This document shows, one piece after another, positions 24,811 through 38,028 of a DNA stretch of 64,000 nt (positions are counted from its first letter, which is position 1; each line of letters begins with the position of its first letter). The notes under the pieces are model-generated. The model did not search any database. It was not told the DNA's origin and saw nothing but the letters and a program-made list of their open reading frames with translations. Source of the stretch: Gossypium raimondii (taxonomy: Eukaryota > Streptophyta > Magnoliopsida > Malvales > Malvaceae); assembly GCF_025698545.1 (NCBI RefSeq), contig NC_068575.1, positions 47,749,980 through 47,813,979 of the forward strand, given 5' to 3'. A program made the position numbers and the translations under genes.

Positions 24811-24850
24811 TTAGGGTTTTATATATAGCCCAAGATTAAGAAAACCCTAG
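24811..24850 (+). promoter_or_regulatory. Ribosomal-protein-type core promoter: telo boxes, TATA, site II
   Basis: Within 40 bp lie an inverted telo box (TTAGGGTTT, 24811-24819), a TATA box (TTTATATATAG, 24818-24828), a site II-like motif (AGCCCA, i.e. TGGGCT on the other strand, 24827-24832) and a direct telo box (AAACCCTAG, 24842-24850). Telo boxes with TGGGCY motifs are typical of plant ribosomal-protein promoters. The coding start is 165 bp further on. Confidence 0.8.
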
Positions 24851-25011
24851 AAAGAGGGCAGTCTAAATTCTTAAAATATCCCCTTCCCGTCTTCAGCCGG
24901 AGGTGCTCCTCCGCCTTTTCTATTTTCGTTTCTTCTTCCCATCTGTCTTTTCGGTTTCTTATAATAATTTGATAATTTTTGTTCTGTTTCTTGCATTGAA
25001 ATGACAGGTAA

Positions 25012-26207
<1,196 letters not shown>

Positions 26208-26587
26208 GGTTGCTTTCTTCGAGGACTATGTTTTGGTATTTGACTTGTTAAAGACAACAGTTTTTGTTTTCGGATTGTCAGGTGAGTCTAAAGCCAGCTT
26301 TAGTTATCTTTTCATATTTTGTTCAAAATCCTGTTTTTGGGCCATTTTTTTTTATTGAGAAGTTTCCTCCAACTCCTTAACATGGTATCGGCGTTATGAA
26401 ACTAAAAATGGTGGCAAGTTGTTTAATTTTGTTCTGATAACTTGGTTATGGCTATTTAGTTTATTGTTTTATTGTCGTACCTTATGCGGAAAGGTGATTG
26501 CATTAACCAGTTGGTCAAATTCAATTTGAAATTATGCGTTCCTGTCATTCTTAAGTCGGAATTAAATAACAAAAATGTCACGAGATA
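26208..26587 (+). other. 3' flank of the eL13 gene
   Basis: Should hold the 3' UTR, running T-rich from 26208. I see no canonical AATAAA close to the stop; an AAATAACAAAA run lies at about 26565. No other gene is present. Confidence 0.4.
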
Positions 26588-27085
26588 TCACTCCCCCGCG
26601 GCGATTAAACAGCCTGGAGGCTGCTGATAAATAACAAAATAGCTAGTAGAAAATGTAAAATATGATTTTGAGGGATTTAGAAAGTTGCTTCCTAATGTGG
26701 CAACTGCATCTGTACACTGATTGTCCACCTTAAACGTGTGTTTTAGCTGATAATGCTGAAGCTGATTGAGTAGAGTCCTGCATTCATAAACCAAGGTATA
26801 TAATAATGGGTTAGAGACAAGTCAATTTTGGATTAGACTAATGACACTCGTAGCATTGATCTCTATAATTAATCTAGAGATATTGGCCTACTTAGCGAGT
26901 TTTAAGGCCATACTAAAGCACCCAAAGTTCAGATTGTGCACGTTGCATAGGGATTGTGCCCATAAGCCTCGATAACCCAATCACCATCACTGTCTCTAAT
27001 TTTTATACCAGCTCTAGCTTAGCCAGGATTAGTGATGGCAGAGCCATCAATATTAGGTTTTAAGTGCATATTTCAAATCGAGCCA
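26588..27085 (-). pseudogene. L1-type LINE RNase H domain fragment
   Basis: Read on the minus strand from 27085, pieces such as LKPNIDGSAITNPG, GIKIRDSDGDWVIEAYG, LGALVWP, INATSVISLI and YECRTLLNQLQHYQLKHTFK appear in order. This is the pattern of the RNase H-like domain (RVT_3) at the end of plant L1 LINE ORF2. Frameshifts and stops interrupt it. No other LINE domains are attached here. Confidence 0.75.
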
Positions 27086-27089
27086 GTTT

Positions 27090-30000
27090 GAACAAACATA
27101 AAATTTATTAACAACATGTTTAATTCTAACTTGAATCTTGCCTATAACACCTCTAATCGTGATCTATGCTTGTTACTGCCGGCTCTAGTAACTCACAAAT
27201 CTGTACTTTTCGAATCATATTGGGTTTCACTTCATAATGTCTACTGCATACAAAGAATTTTGTAATTAAAACGTGACAGGTTTTGCTAAGTGGTGAAGCT
27301 AGAAATGAAGAGAAAAGGACCTCAACCTCAGGTCGGCAGCTTTTCAATTTAGAAGTTCGTTTATATGCATACTCGCCTCACGATCTATGAGATGCTTTGT
27401 GAGCTTAAATTACTTGCGAGAATAAGATCTTATCAACCAAAATTTCGTCAATCCTTAACGTTGTGGATTAAGAGTAAGGCGAACATTGTAACACATGTTA
27501 TAATAACCACACTCGAATACTTATCATTCCTACATCCATTTATGTATCGTTCATTTATATTTAGGTGGAAAAACCGTCAATAGATTGACTAGCTTTAAGC
27601 ATCCAGATATTTCTCTTTTCCTCTCTTTCTCACCTATGAAAGTCTTTCTTCTTCTTCCACTCACTAATTAAACCATCGGTAGCAACAAAAATCTATATTT
27701 AATACACCTGTAATATAGTGGTTGAACTATAAGACACCATTTGGTCAAAATATAGCTTCTTTATTTACTTTTAATATAATTTATTGATTGTATATACACT
27801 CATACAGAAATATAAATGGATAATTTTACCACCTAAAATCTAGATTAATAGTTTATAACTTATAATCATGTTGATTTTAGCATGTGTTGATACCAATTCG
27901 CATTTTTTAAACGGGTTTAAAATGTGGATCGAAAATAATCCGATCACTCCATTTATTCTTTGAGATTCAACCTTGGGCGTAATTTATATTTTTAATTTTT
28001 ATTCTAAACTTCTATTACATAACAACCAGCTAAGATTGTGTAAAAAGAGGCAGTAAAATATATGAAATAATGTTCAATAATTAGCATAGAAGATTTTCTA
28101 ATTTTTATTTTGAGGAATCACCGACTACCTTTTTTGTATTTTGGTTTTAATAGGACAAAGAAGTAAGAAGGTTGGGATTTATGAAAACAATTACAAAGCC
28201 TAAGACTAGATGAGATGTTATCTGTCCGTGGGTGGGGTATGGGCTGCTGCAACCTCTGTCCTCCATACGCCTTACGTACCAATTATTAACAAATTTGTCT
28301 CTCTTTTTAACAATATATATATATATACTTTTCTCACCCTCACTAGTTTTTTTTTTTTTTTTAAAAACAATAGTTATGTTATAAATAAGGGAGAGTATAA
28401 GAGCAATACGACAGCAAAGACAACACTCTATTATATTTTTCCAAAATATATATTTATAAACATAAAAGTATAAATTATATACAATTTTATTTTATTGAAC
28501 ATTAGAGTTCTAATTTATGTCAAATTCTTTTTATCCTAATGGACATCCACTTCTATTATAATAAAATATTTATAATACTCTCCTTTGGATGTTCATTGAT
28601 AGATAATGTCCATCGTTAAAACTTTATTAAAATAAAAATCCCGTGAGAAAAATAAATCTTAGGAATGAAAAATAATACACATAATATGAACTTTACTAGA
28701 AAAATCCAAAGGGACAAAAGCTAATGGAAAAAGTGACAACACTACATAATATCTCATATTCTACGTATTCAATATTCAATATTAGCTTTTCAAATTATTA
28801 CTTGAATGAATTTTGGGTAAATGTATTTTGATCTCTTCAAGAGTTTCAACAATAATCATAGTAAACTTTAATCATGATCCTTTTATACATGCGTATGTTA
28901 GATCATTATACAATCTTCTTTCAACTATTATTCGCTGAGTCAAATTTACCACATATGTTCAAATTATTTTAATTTTTATAGAACAATTTCCCAAGAATTT
29001 CTATATGTTTTCAGTATTCTAAATCCTTCAAGGCTTATCATTAGATGCTTGTCAAATTTTCATGCACTGTCAAACAAAGTTTTTGCATCCACCACAAAAG
29101 AACATCTTTTCAAAATCAATGTTAGAACTTAGTGAAAAATTTCATATTTCTTAATTCATTTTTGCAAAACTACTCATTTTGTGCCCTCACTGGTTTTTTA
29201 CCTTTAAACGTTTAGACTATTGGTCCAGAAACTTCACGAATTTAATTATACTTGAATCGTCTTTCTATTTTAGTCAATTTATTCCAAATTTATTCAAGAT
29301 CTTATTTTTCTTTTATTATCTCAATAATACTATTCCATGCAAAAATTGTTTTCAACAACTTTCTATTTCGATTCCATATTTTCTCATATTGACATAACTT
29401 ATCGAGATCTATTTACTTTAATTATTTCCACATTCAATTTCAGGTACTTGAATCACTTTTGGAATTTTAATAATTAGTCATGTCTAAGGGCACTTGCCTT
29501 CACTATATGACCATTTTGATTTATTATTTTCTTTTATGAGAATTTTTATCTTTAGAGCAAATCAAATTATCATGCTTCAGGCATGCAATACTTTCAATCT
29601 ATTTTAACAGATTATCCAACTGAGACTTTGATTCAAATAAAAACACTAGTTGGCATATAACACTTGATTATTCTCATCAGGTCAATAAATGCATCTAGTA
29701 GTTAACTTGCAATAAGGTGAATTATTCATTTGAACTATTAGTTTAAATTACTTTCTACGAGGACCTAAATAATGATAATTTATTTCAAATTTACTTCATC
29801 TAACTATTATATCTCTCCCTCTAATATTGGGAAAACTATCAAAATTAAAGTTTTGATCACCAAATCATGTCATAATTGAATCTTCAATTCGATCAGAACA
29901 TCTAATAACATAAGGAGACTCATAATTAATATGTTCCCAACTTTCTTTGAATGCCCATTTTGTGCATTGTGGTGGAGCAAGTTGAGCATACATCACACAT

Positions 30001-32280
30001 TCAAAACTTTTAAAAATGGGTTGTATTTGGCTACTGACCAAAAGTCAATTGTAATGAGAAGTATTTATCATAATTTATTGGCATGATGCAAACAAATGCC
30101 AATTCATGTAAAATATCATATCCTTATACATATATACAAAAAAGTTTTGTTCTCAAAAGATATGGTTTAGCTACTAATTGAAGGCATTGAATTATTAATT
30201 CTATTAAACCATTTTATACACATAAACATCAGACTTTGCGATACTTACTTGTACCGAATATCTAGCATACAATAATAATTTAAAGTTTGAGTAATAAATT
30301 GACAAACATTAGCAAATTTTTCTCGATTGCATAATCTAAAAATTTTGTTCTTAAACTAATCTCGCAAATTACAGATTGCGATTTAATAACTCACATGTGA
30401 TTATCTTGTAGATGCATCTACCAAAATCATATCATAACATCCACTTGTTGGATAAATGAATCCATATTTCTTTAAAAATAGAAAAGATTCAATCTCAACT
30501 TTTGCTAGTGAGATTCTATAATAATCTTATTTGGGAACAAAGAACACCGAGAAATGTTTAAAATGAAGAATCTCTAGATTCTTTAATAAATATCTATGTA
30601 AATTTTCATCTGTTGCATCATTATTGATCGGGATGGTTTAACCGATCATGCCGACTAATTAATATATTTGGTCTAGTTTACTATACATGTAATTAGTCAT
30701 ACCAAAATAGAGTATAAACTAGAGAAAATATAGATAATTTCACATGCTAGCATTGTATCGAAGAATTCATAAATTATGTTTAACTTATTAGCTATATTTA
30801 AATTGTCGTGAAATTATTGCTTTTAATTTGCTTGGATTTTAATTAAATTACTTTTGTTAATTTACAATTATATATTGTTATTTATAAAAAAATAATTTTT
30901 GTTTGAATTTATATTATTTTACAGATTTGAATTCAAATATTTGTAGATTTGAAAATCCGAAGATAGTGATATTTAATTTGGTTTTGGATAGTAATACTCG
31001 CATACTTTGTTAATTTGGGGTTTTAAATATATTTACAGATTCAATTAATCCAAAATGACAGATATCCTACCCGTTGTCATTCCTAATTTTCAACCTAATG
31101 GTAAACGAACTTAATAAGAATATAAATATAAATAATTTTAGTTTTAATAAAATAATATGGGTTTTTGAGTACATATTATAATTTATAAATGGAAAAAGAG
31201 AATGATAATAACAAAATTTTAGTTTGAAGCGCTAGCTACTTTCATTTTTGGGTACATTTAACCATGACTCTTAACAAACTTCAAAATTAAACGCTTTAGA
31301 CTAAAATTTGAGATTCAGTCAGCACTACATTGCAGCTGATTTTGACAATGAGATATAGAGCCAAAATTGTGAACATCAGATTTTGGACTTTAGTCTGATG
31401 GTCCCTTACATTACATGTGCCCCATTCTTGATTTTACCCCCAAAATTCATCATCAATATATTGACTTAATACTTCAAACCTACTCCACTTCTTGGCTCTC
31501 CATTGATATTTATTAACAGCAGCTGGAAAATCAATGAACGAAATATTGATAAAATATGTCCCCTCCAGGATATGAAAAAGAGTTACCCAGGTGGAATTGC
31601 TTGATGGATGTTGGATTTAAGTTACAACACTGACAATGTTGTTAATCTGATGGTGTTTATTGAAGTTGCTTATGTATCATAATATTTTTGTTATAGGTAT
31701 TTTAAAAAGAACAGTCTAATTTATAGATCCCTTACGTAGTGTACTGGACCCTTTGTTTGTACTTGTTTGGGCGACAATGGAACATGGCTCAGTGGCCTAA
31801 TCAGGCAAGGGCTCCCGCTCTCGTACGTATTAGTTAAGGGTATGTGAACCAAAAAAAAGGGTATATATTGCGGGTGACATTGAGGACTAGACATGTGGTT
31901 GCGAATGTGAAATCGATTGTTTGTAATCTTATGCAAAAAAATATTTTTTTTTTTTGAGGAAAAGAAAAATAAAATGCAAGTAGCAAATCACGGGTCCGAC
32001 ACTCCAACTGGGTACTAGGAGTTAAAAAATGTCCTCAATCAAGCATGTGGTTTCTCCATTCCCTTCCCCTTCAAAATCCGTGCCACACAATATATAAATC
32101 GGACTATTATCCCTTGTTGGTAATGAAATCAGCATAAAAGTTGGGTCTAGATTTTGCAAAGTTGGAAGTTGTGAGTAATCTCACTTCATCAAAGTCAAGG
32201 CTCTAATAAATTATCAGGAAATATGCTAATTTGCATGATGGATACACCTCGCCTTCCTTTTGTCTGCACACTGCATGATG
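27090..32280. other. Long AT-rich gene-free region
   Basis: About 5.2 kb with no supported gene. It includes an AT dinucleotide run (28313-28327), a poly-T tract (28350-28362) and, at about 28570-30640, sequence with a GTGGGA/AAGGGACAAAAGC-like texture that looks like decayed copia leader or LTR material, which I cannot assign. No RNA gene recognised. Confidence 0.4.
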
Positions 32281-32282
32281 GA

Positions 32283-32291
32283 TCTATAAAT
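32283..32291 (+). promoter_or_regulatory. TATA box of the proline-rich protein gene
   Basis: TCTATAAAT lies about 75-80 bp upstream of the ATG at 32365, placing a start site near 32315 and a leader of about 50 nt. Confidence 0.6.
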
Positions 32292-32364
32292 GAATCATTT
32301 GGATGAAGCTGGGAAAATGAACTAAGCTCTCTTTTAAGCAGGGAGGAAAGTAGCAAGTTCAGTG

Positions 32365-33216
32365 ATGGGGAACTATAGTTTACCCAATCTCATTGTCCTG
32401 CTTCTGAACTTGGGAGCTTTGCTTGCTTCTTTTGCTTGTCCTCTATGTCCCCGTCCAACTCCTCCACCCAACTGTCCTCCAACTTTCCCACCCAAACATC
32501 CTCCCATTGTGAAGCCCCCATTTCACCCCAAACCACCAAAACATCCGCCTCATCATCCTCCCAACCCTCCCGTCGTAAAGCCTCCTCATGTACCCAAACC
32601 TCCTGTCGTTAATCCCCCACCACCTCACTATCCTAAACCCCCAGTCATTTCACCACCACCAAAGCCTCCCGTCTACCCCAGTCCTCCTATTGTAAAGCCG
32701 CCAGCGCAAAAGCCTCCCGTCTACCCCAGTCCTCCCATTGTGAAGCCGCCAGTTCCAAAGCCTCCCGTCTACCCCAGTCCTCCCATTGTGAAGCCGCCAG
32801 TTCCAAAGCCTCCTGTATACCCAAGTCCTCCCATTGTGAAGCCGCCAACACCAACGCCTCCTGTATACCCAAGTCCTCCCGTTGTGAAGCCACCTCCAGT
32901 GGAGACCCCTTGTCCACCACCACCACCTGTGCTATATCCACCACCCCCGGCACAGCAAACATGCCCCATTGACACTCTCAAGCTAGGCGCATGTGTTGAT
33001 GTGTTAGGTGGCTTAGTGCACATTGGTATCGGCAGCAGCGCCAAGGACACATGTTGCCCAGTGCTTCAAGGGTTGCTAGACTTGGATGCTGCTATCTGTC
33101 TTTGTACCACAATCAAGGCCAAGCTTTTAAACATCAATATCATAATACCAATTGGCCTTCAGGTCCTCATCGACTGTGGCAAGACTCCACCTCCAGGATT
33201 CCAGTGTCCAGCATAA
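32365..33216 (+). CDS. Hybrid proline-rich protein with eight-cysteine domain (cell wall)
   Basis: Secreted cell-wall or plasma-membrane-associated HyPRP, 283 residues, no introns. A signal peptide occupies about residues 1-24 (MGNYSLPNLIVLLLNLGALL...). Residues about 30-195 are Pro-rich with KPP, HPP and YPSPP motifs, including five 16-residue units KPPVYPSPPIVKPP(VP/AQ/TP) encoded by 48-bp repeats (32662-32901). The C-terminal domain has eight cysteines at 200, 210, 230, 231, 245, 247, 271 and 281, spaced C-x9-C-x19-CC-x13-C-x1-C-x23-C-x9-C, the 8CM fold related to lipid-transfer proteins. The start is ATG 32365; an upstream in-frame GTG (32362) is not a plausible plant start. Family members are often developmentally or stress regulated; that is family knowledge, not seen here. 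Confidence 0.93.
   Translation: MGNYSLPNLIVLLLNLGALLASFACPLCPRPTPPPNCPPTFPPKHPPIVKPPFHPKPPKHPPHHPPNPPVVKPPHVPKPPVVNPPPPHYPKPPVISPPPKPPVYPSPPIVKPPAQKPPVYPSPPIVKPPVPKPPVYPSPPIVKPPVPKPPVYPSPPIVKPPTPTPPVYPSPPVVKPPPVETPCPPPPPVLYPPPPAQQTCPIDTLKLGACVDVLGGLVHIGIGSSAKDTCCPVLQGLLDLDAAICLCTTIKAKLLNINIIIPIGLQVLIDCGKTPPPGFQCPA
32662..32901 (+). repeat. 48-bp coding minisatellite, five units
   Basis: Five consecutive 48-bp units start at 32662, 32710, 32758, 32806 and 32854, each encoding a 16-residue KPPVYPSPP-type repeat. Units 2 and 3 are nearly identical, which points to recent duplication. Unit 5 is the most diverged. Confidence 0.9.
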
Positions 33217-33230
33217 GGATAGTACCCCTT

Positions 33231-33276
33231 TTTGGACAATAACATCATGTTCATTTGGACAATAACATCATGTTCA
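33231..33276 (+). repeat. Perfect 23-bp tandem duplication in the 3' UTR
   Basis: TTTGGACAATAACATCATGT plus TCA occurs at 33231-33253 and again, with no spacer, at 33254-33276, just after the HyPRP stop codon. Confidence 0.95.
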
Positions 33277-33494
33277 TCTCATGACAAGAAGTTATAATTG
33301 TCGAAAATTTCGAGTTTCCCCATAAAGATATATTGAGGCATGACAAGATGTGCTGATGTATTTCTTAGTAGGTAGTGTTCCGAGTTCCTAGGGAGGAGTT
33401 GTGCTTCCAAGTTTTCTATTATGTTTTTAATTTGATTTAATCGCCACTTACATTTGTGGTGCTGCTTTTTCTTTCAATGTTATTTTGATGATAC

Positions 33495-33500
33495 AATAAA
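33495..33500 (+). terminator. Polyadenylation signal of the HyPRP gene
   Basis: AATAAA 279 bp downstream of the stop codon, after a T-rich stretch; a plausible near-upstream element. Confidence 0.55.
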
Positions 33501-35972
33501 GTGTCCAAAAATAGGCATTCTATAAAATCCCGTGTTTAACATTAAATTTCATATGTAAATGCCTTAAGGGCTCATTACTGTAAGTGCCCGAAAGGCTTTT
33601 TTCAATTACACACGTCCCAATTCATGATGGTAAAATTTCAATTTTTATCTTTTTACTATGTTCACATTTGGGATTTAGAACTTATATTTTAATTTAACAT
33701 ATTGTGTTCTTTTACGTTTGCAATGATATTAGTTAGTCCAAATAGTTGATGTCTCTAATTGTATTGGTTAAAATGATATGAATTTTAACACATTTCTAAC
33801 ATACTTAAACACAAAAACCTATTTTTGGCATGATAAGTTGGGATGTGTATTTTAAGAGAAATTCGCCTCAATATCTTTATTGAAAAATTAATTTTAATTA
33901 ACTAATGATATTATAAAAATACATGAATCAAATTAAAATATAAATTCTAAATCTTAAATTTAAATATAACAAAAGGACCATAACCATAATTTGACCTAAA
34001 ATAAATTTTGCGTAATTTGCTTTAATAAGAAGTTTGATGTATTTTAAGAAAGAATTTAAATTAATAATATCGTTTTAAGTTAAAGTCTAAAATGTTATAA
34101 TCCACGTGGCAGAAAATGATTGGAGGGGCACCAAATAGGGCAGAAGAATTTTGTTCAAACAACCCAAGGACGAGTCACTTTTTAACCTACCTGACATTGG
34201 TATATCAATGGAGAGCTGAAGCACAAAGCCCAAGACAAGCAACAGGTTAGAAGGCCCAAATCCCACAAATATATATGAATAGATAACAAGAAGTTGTTCA
34301 AACCTAGCAATGATAACAGACTAAACAAAGAGGTTGAAGGCACAATCTTGACGGATCAAGGACAAATGCCCCGACTAATCATGTCTTAATCCTCACATAT
34401 CTAAAAACAATCAAAGCATGAGCATCAAAGACATCGCCATTACTCTACTCTTTCTCGTATTTTGAGATAAGCATTAGAGCGTCCTAGAGCATAAGTTCCA
34501 AGACAACCATTGTTCATCCTGTATCTTGTAGTCCCCAAACTTCTACAAGCCTTCAACCAAGATGTTAGCAACAACAAAACATAGTAACTAGTATTTATAT
34601 AACTTTATTTTTTTTGGAGTTAAAAACAACTAGCAAAAGCCCAAATTATGAATGTTAAAAAAAATTCTCTCATATTTAAAAGAAAAATAGAAAAAGAAAG
34701 CGTGAATAATAGAAACTTAACAATAAAGAGTGGTAATCAGTCAAAACCATTTTAATTCGATTATTTCATTTAATTGCATCCAACTTTGAGTTAATTGACT
34801 AAAAATGTTCACTTCATATCCACTTTGTGAGATTGAATTGTAAGAACCACTTGCTAATAGTGTAAGTGATAGTGATTTGTTCCGGTAAATGTTGTATATT
34901 TATCCAAAAATACATTTCATTTAATTACTTTTAAAATATAATATTAATAAGCTTTTTAAAAAAAATACACTCAAGTCAAACGAAACAATGAAGAACAAAA
35001 TGAGAATGAGGGCCAACTAAAAGATAAGGAGTACTTTGGTGCAGCAGGTCGCCAATCTTTATGCTGGATAAAATATATTTTAGTTGATTGAGCTTAGCTT
35101 GTTAATAGTCCACAGTGGTAGGGGCATTTCCCCAGGCAGCCAACATTAGTTTTGCAACCCATTTTTTTTTAAACTCCTTGTCTACTCTCAGACAATGATC
35201 TCTTTTTCCCTTGAAATATACATGTAAATGTTTTGGTCTATAAAAGATTGCGGGCCGAGTCGGTATAAACCAACCCATTTCCTCCAATGCCCAAACGAGG
35301 ACAAATATGTAATGTTTTTCCTTGAACCAAAAAAATAGTTGAAAAGCTGTCATATAAATGTTTGGGATGATGGGTTTGAGTTTATGATATTTTGATTTGG
35401 TTGCATACATTTCACATTAAACATTAATGTTATTTAGAAAAGAAAAAGGGGGGAATGGGAATATTAAAGATGAAAAATAAAAAAAAAGAGGGAGAATCTT
35501 GCAACGGTTGCGTGACGAAATGTACATCATAAATATTGACTACTACTCATAATACCCTGATGGCCATCCTCTCTTGCGCTGTCCACTGTCTTTTTGGACC
35601 ATTTCTTCATTCACAATTCAATTATTTTATTTGATTCAAAAATCGAAAAACAAAGCTGTGACACTAATTCTATGCTAAACCAACTTTGGAAGTATTATAA
35701 TGAATCCTAACAACTCATCTCAAACTTTCCTCAACATTCAGTATAGTGTAGTTAATGCCAAATTCTGCACTTAGCTGCTTACGAATTTTTCTCCTGTCCT
35801 CATGCACTAATCACTCAAGTTGGTAAAATGGATTTTTTTTTTAATTTAAAGAAATAGATTGATTTTGGAAAGTGTTGGATGTGTTTTTGTGCATAGTTAA
35901 CAAAAATGCATGTCCAATTGGACACGTTTTCCTTTTAAGTTGCATATTCTGACTTTTAAAATATAATTAGTA
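33501..35972. other. Intergenic stretch
   Basis: No supported gene. A perfect G-box palindrome (CCACGTGG, 34102-34109) stands alone, and a segment at about 34190-34560 is less AT-rich than its surroundings but has no long reading frame. A 102-codon ATG frame on the minus strand (35102-35410) resembles nothing I know. Confidence 0.4.
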
Positions 35973-36103
35973 CCCCTTTGGATGGGCGGGGCGGTGTCTT
36001 TAATTTTTTTTTTGTCTCATGCTACAGTATCGCTATAGTACTTAATCTCACCACAATCATTGTTTTTACACTAACCGTAAATAAACGCATCACCTATCCA
36101 AGC
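35973..36103. mobile_element. Short MITE-like element
   Basis: The ends TTTGGATGGGCGGGGCGGTG and, inverted, TTGGATAGGTGATGCG bracket about 130 bp containing CTACAGTATCGCTATAGTA and ACACTAACCG. I associate this layout with a common GC-ended MITE, but no target duplication could be fixed. Confidence 0.45.
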
Positions 36104-37380
36104 CCACACTTAGTGTCTTTGGTTGGATGGTTAAATGTGAGTGGTTTTGTCCTTCATTCCTGGATTCGATTGCTCTTCCACAGTTCCACTCATATTTGTA
36201 TTTTTTATTTAATGTTGTTTTAAGCTTTTTATTATTTTTAATTAATGCTTTTAACATATTTGCTCATTTAGTTAAATGGATGAATAACAATGATTTCATT
36301 CTTCTAAACACATTTGTAATTTTTATTTCATGTTATTTCAATTTTTTTAAAATTAATAAATATATTTCTCTTTGGTATTATTTTCTCCATCTTGTACTCT
36401 TCGTTGGTTTGCTGATTAGTGAAGTTTTCTTTGTTCGTGTTTTCTATCCTCTTCGGAGGAGTTTTTCACGTAAATATTTATATATTCTATCTTCTCCAGC
36501 TTTCTATCTCGTTGTTTATTCGAATCGATCCCTAACAAATATCAATTAATTTTCAGTGTGTAATAACAAGCATGATTAAAAGAAAATGAGGTTATGAACT
36601 TAATGAACAAGTTTGAAAGCAATATTAAACATAATTTAGGGTGGTCCTTGGATGGACATATGCTTACGACAAAATGATAATCTTAAAAAAAAGAATATGA
36701 AGATTTGAATTCTTTTGTTACCCATGAAAAGAGTGGGTCACAACTCGCAGTCGCAGGCATTGATGAATAAAGAGACACGCGAGAAAAGAAAGCTGTGCAT
36801 AATTAATTCATAAATGGTGAGGTGTTATAGTGTATTGTATGTAATGTGGGACTGGAGTGGGATTTTTAGATGCATGCTTTTGGCAAACCCAGTAAGAAAA
36901 TGAATCAATCAACTGCTTTCCCCAGTCAATTTAAACATAAGGATGTGTGCTACATGCCCCATGTGCATCTCTCTTTCTTCAATGTTTTTAATATTAATAA
37001 TACCTTCAACAGTTTAAGTTTATTTGCTCCCAATATTATCTAAGAATTCCAGTTACAAAATTTTAAATTGAACCCAATTTTTTAAAAAAATAATAAAAAT
37101 ATTGACTAAAATTTTTAATTTTTAATGTTGTTCAGGTGGCAATTCATATGACAGTTCATATTGTGCACATCATGCTAACAAAATATCATTTATCGTATAT
37201 GTGCATTGTCATGTAAGTTGTCCTATTTAAAAAAAATTAATATTTTAGTCAATTATGTTGATGGTATGAGTAAAAAGTAGAATGTTTCTGAAAATTTTAT
37301 ATAAAAATGGGTAAACTATTTAATTCCCCAATTTTGTGTTAGCAAAAAGAAAAGGGGGTAGTGCAAGTAATTTTGAAGCT
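36104..37380. other. AT-rich intergenic stretch
   Basis: Only a T-rich, low-complexity open frame (36127-36549). Its Phe/Leu/Ile-dominated translation is what AT-rich DNA yields by chance. Nothing else recognised. Confidence 0.45.
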
Positions 37381-37394
37381 ATATACTTTTGCAG

Positions 37395-37508
37395 AGTGCA
37401 GCAAATGTTGTGGCTGAAAAAGGTGAATCTGAGGATGGGAAGCGTGAGAAAGGCAAAGCTAAAAGTGGAGAATATACATACATCAAAATCAACAACAAAA
37501 TAAAATAA
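37395..37508 (+). other. Exon-like orphan segment
   Basis: After an acceptor-like CTTTTGCAG (37386-37394), 37 codons stay open with non-random, charged composition (SAANVVAEKGESEDGKREKG, then KAKSGEY) and end at TAA 37506. It stands out from the surrounding AT-rich DNA. It could be the last exon of a lost gene or chance. No parent recognised. Confidence 0.25.
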
Positions 37509-38028
37509 AAACTATGGGGTCAATCTGTAGGTAGGACAGGTTATTCTTTTAACATCCTAAGTGTCGCAATCTGTACGATAATGATCCAACAATCCTAATT
37601 TTATACAATTTCATTTATTATAAGTTTATCCCTTACTTTTTTTTTTGGATTTCACTTGATGAAGCTATGTAATCATTGTTATTTTAGGATTTGGATTGAG
37701 ATAAATGATCATCATTTTGATTCCATCTAAAAAACTTAATTTTAAGTTCTTATTTCAATTCAAAATTTCACAAATTATTAGGTCTCAACACTTCTTGATT
37801 TGGTTTTAGCTCTTCCATATTTTGGTTTTGTGAAAATTTGATTTAGGGGTTTTGGTTTGTGTGAATTGCTCAAAATGGATTGTGCTTGGTGTTTACAGGT
37901 TTTTAAAGTTATGGTCTTTATGAACTTTAGTCGAATTTGGAGGTAGCCTCAACTAGGGCTTTTGTCAATTTGTTTGACACGAACCAAATCAAAAGGGTTT
38001 GTTGTATGATTTATGCTTTCTTATGGAC

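Noticed and set aside
32362-32364. GTG codon in frame just before the HyPRP ATG
   Set aside because: GTG is not a credible plant start; the next codon is ATG in front of a proper signal peptide. The same applies to GTG at 43638 (LRR gene) and 50414 (HEMF gene).
34102-34109. Perfect G-box CCACGTGG
   Set aside because: No gene start lies within several hundred bases, so a regulatory role cannot be supported.
35102-35410. 102-codon ATG frame on the minus strand
   Set aside because: No recognisable domain, no conserved splice context and an AT-rich setting; kept only as a note in the intergenic entry.
36127-36549. 140-codon Phe/Leu/Ile-rich frame that could look like a membrane protein
   Set aside because: The composition is what T-rich DNA gives by chance; no signal, motif or codon bias supports it.
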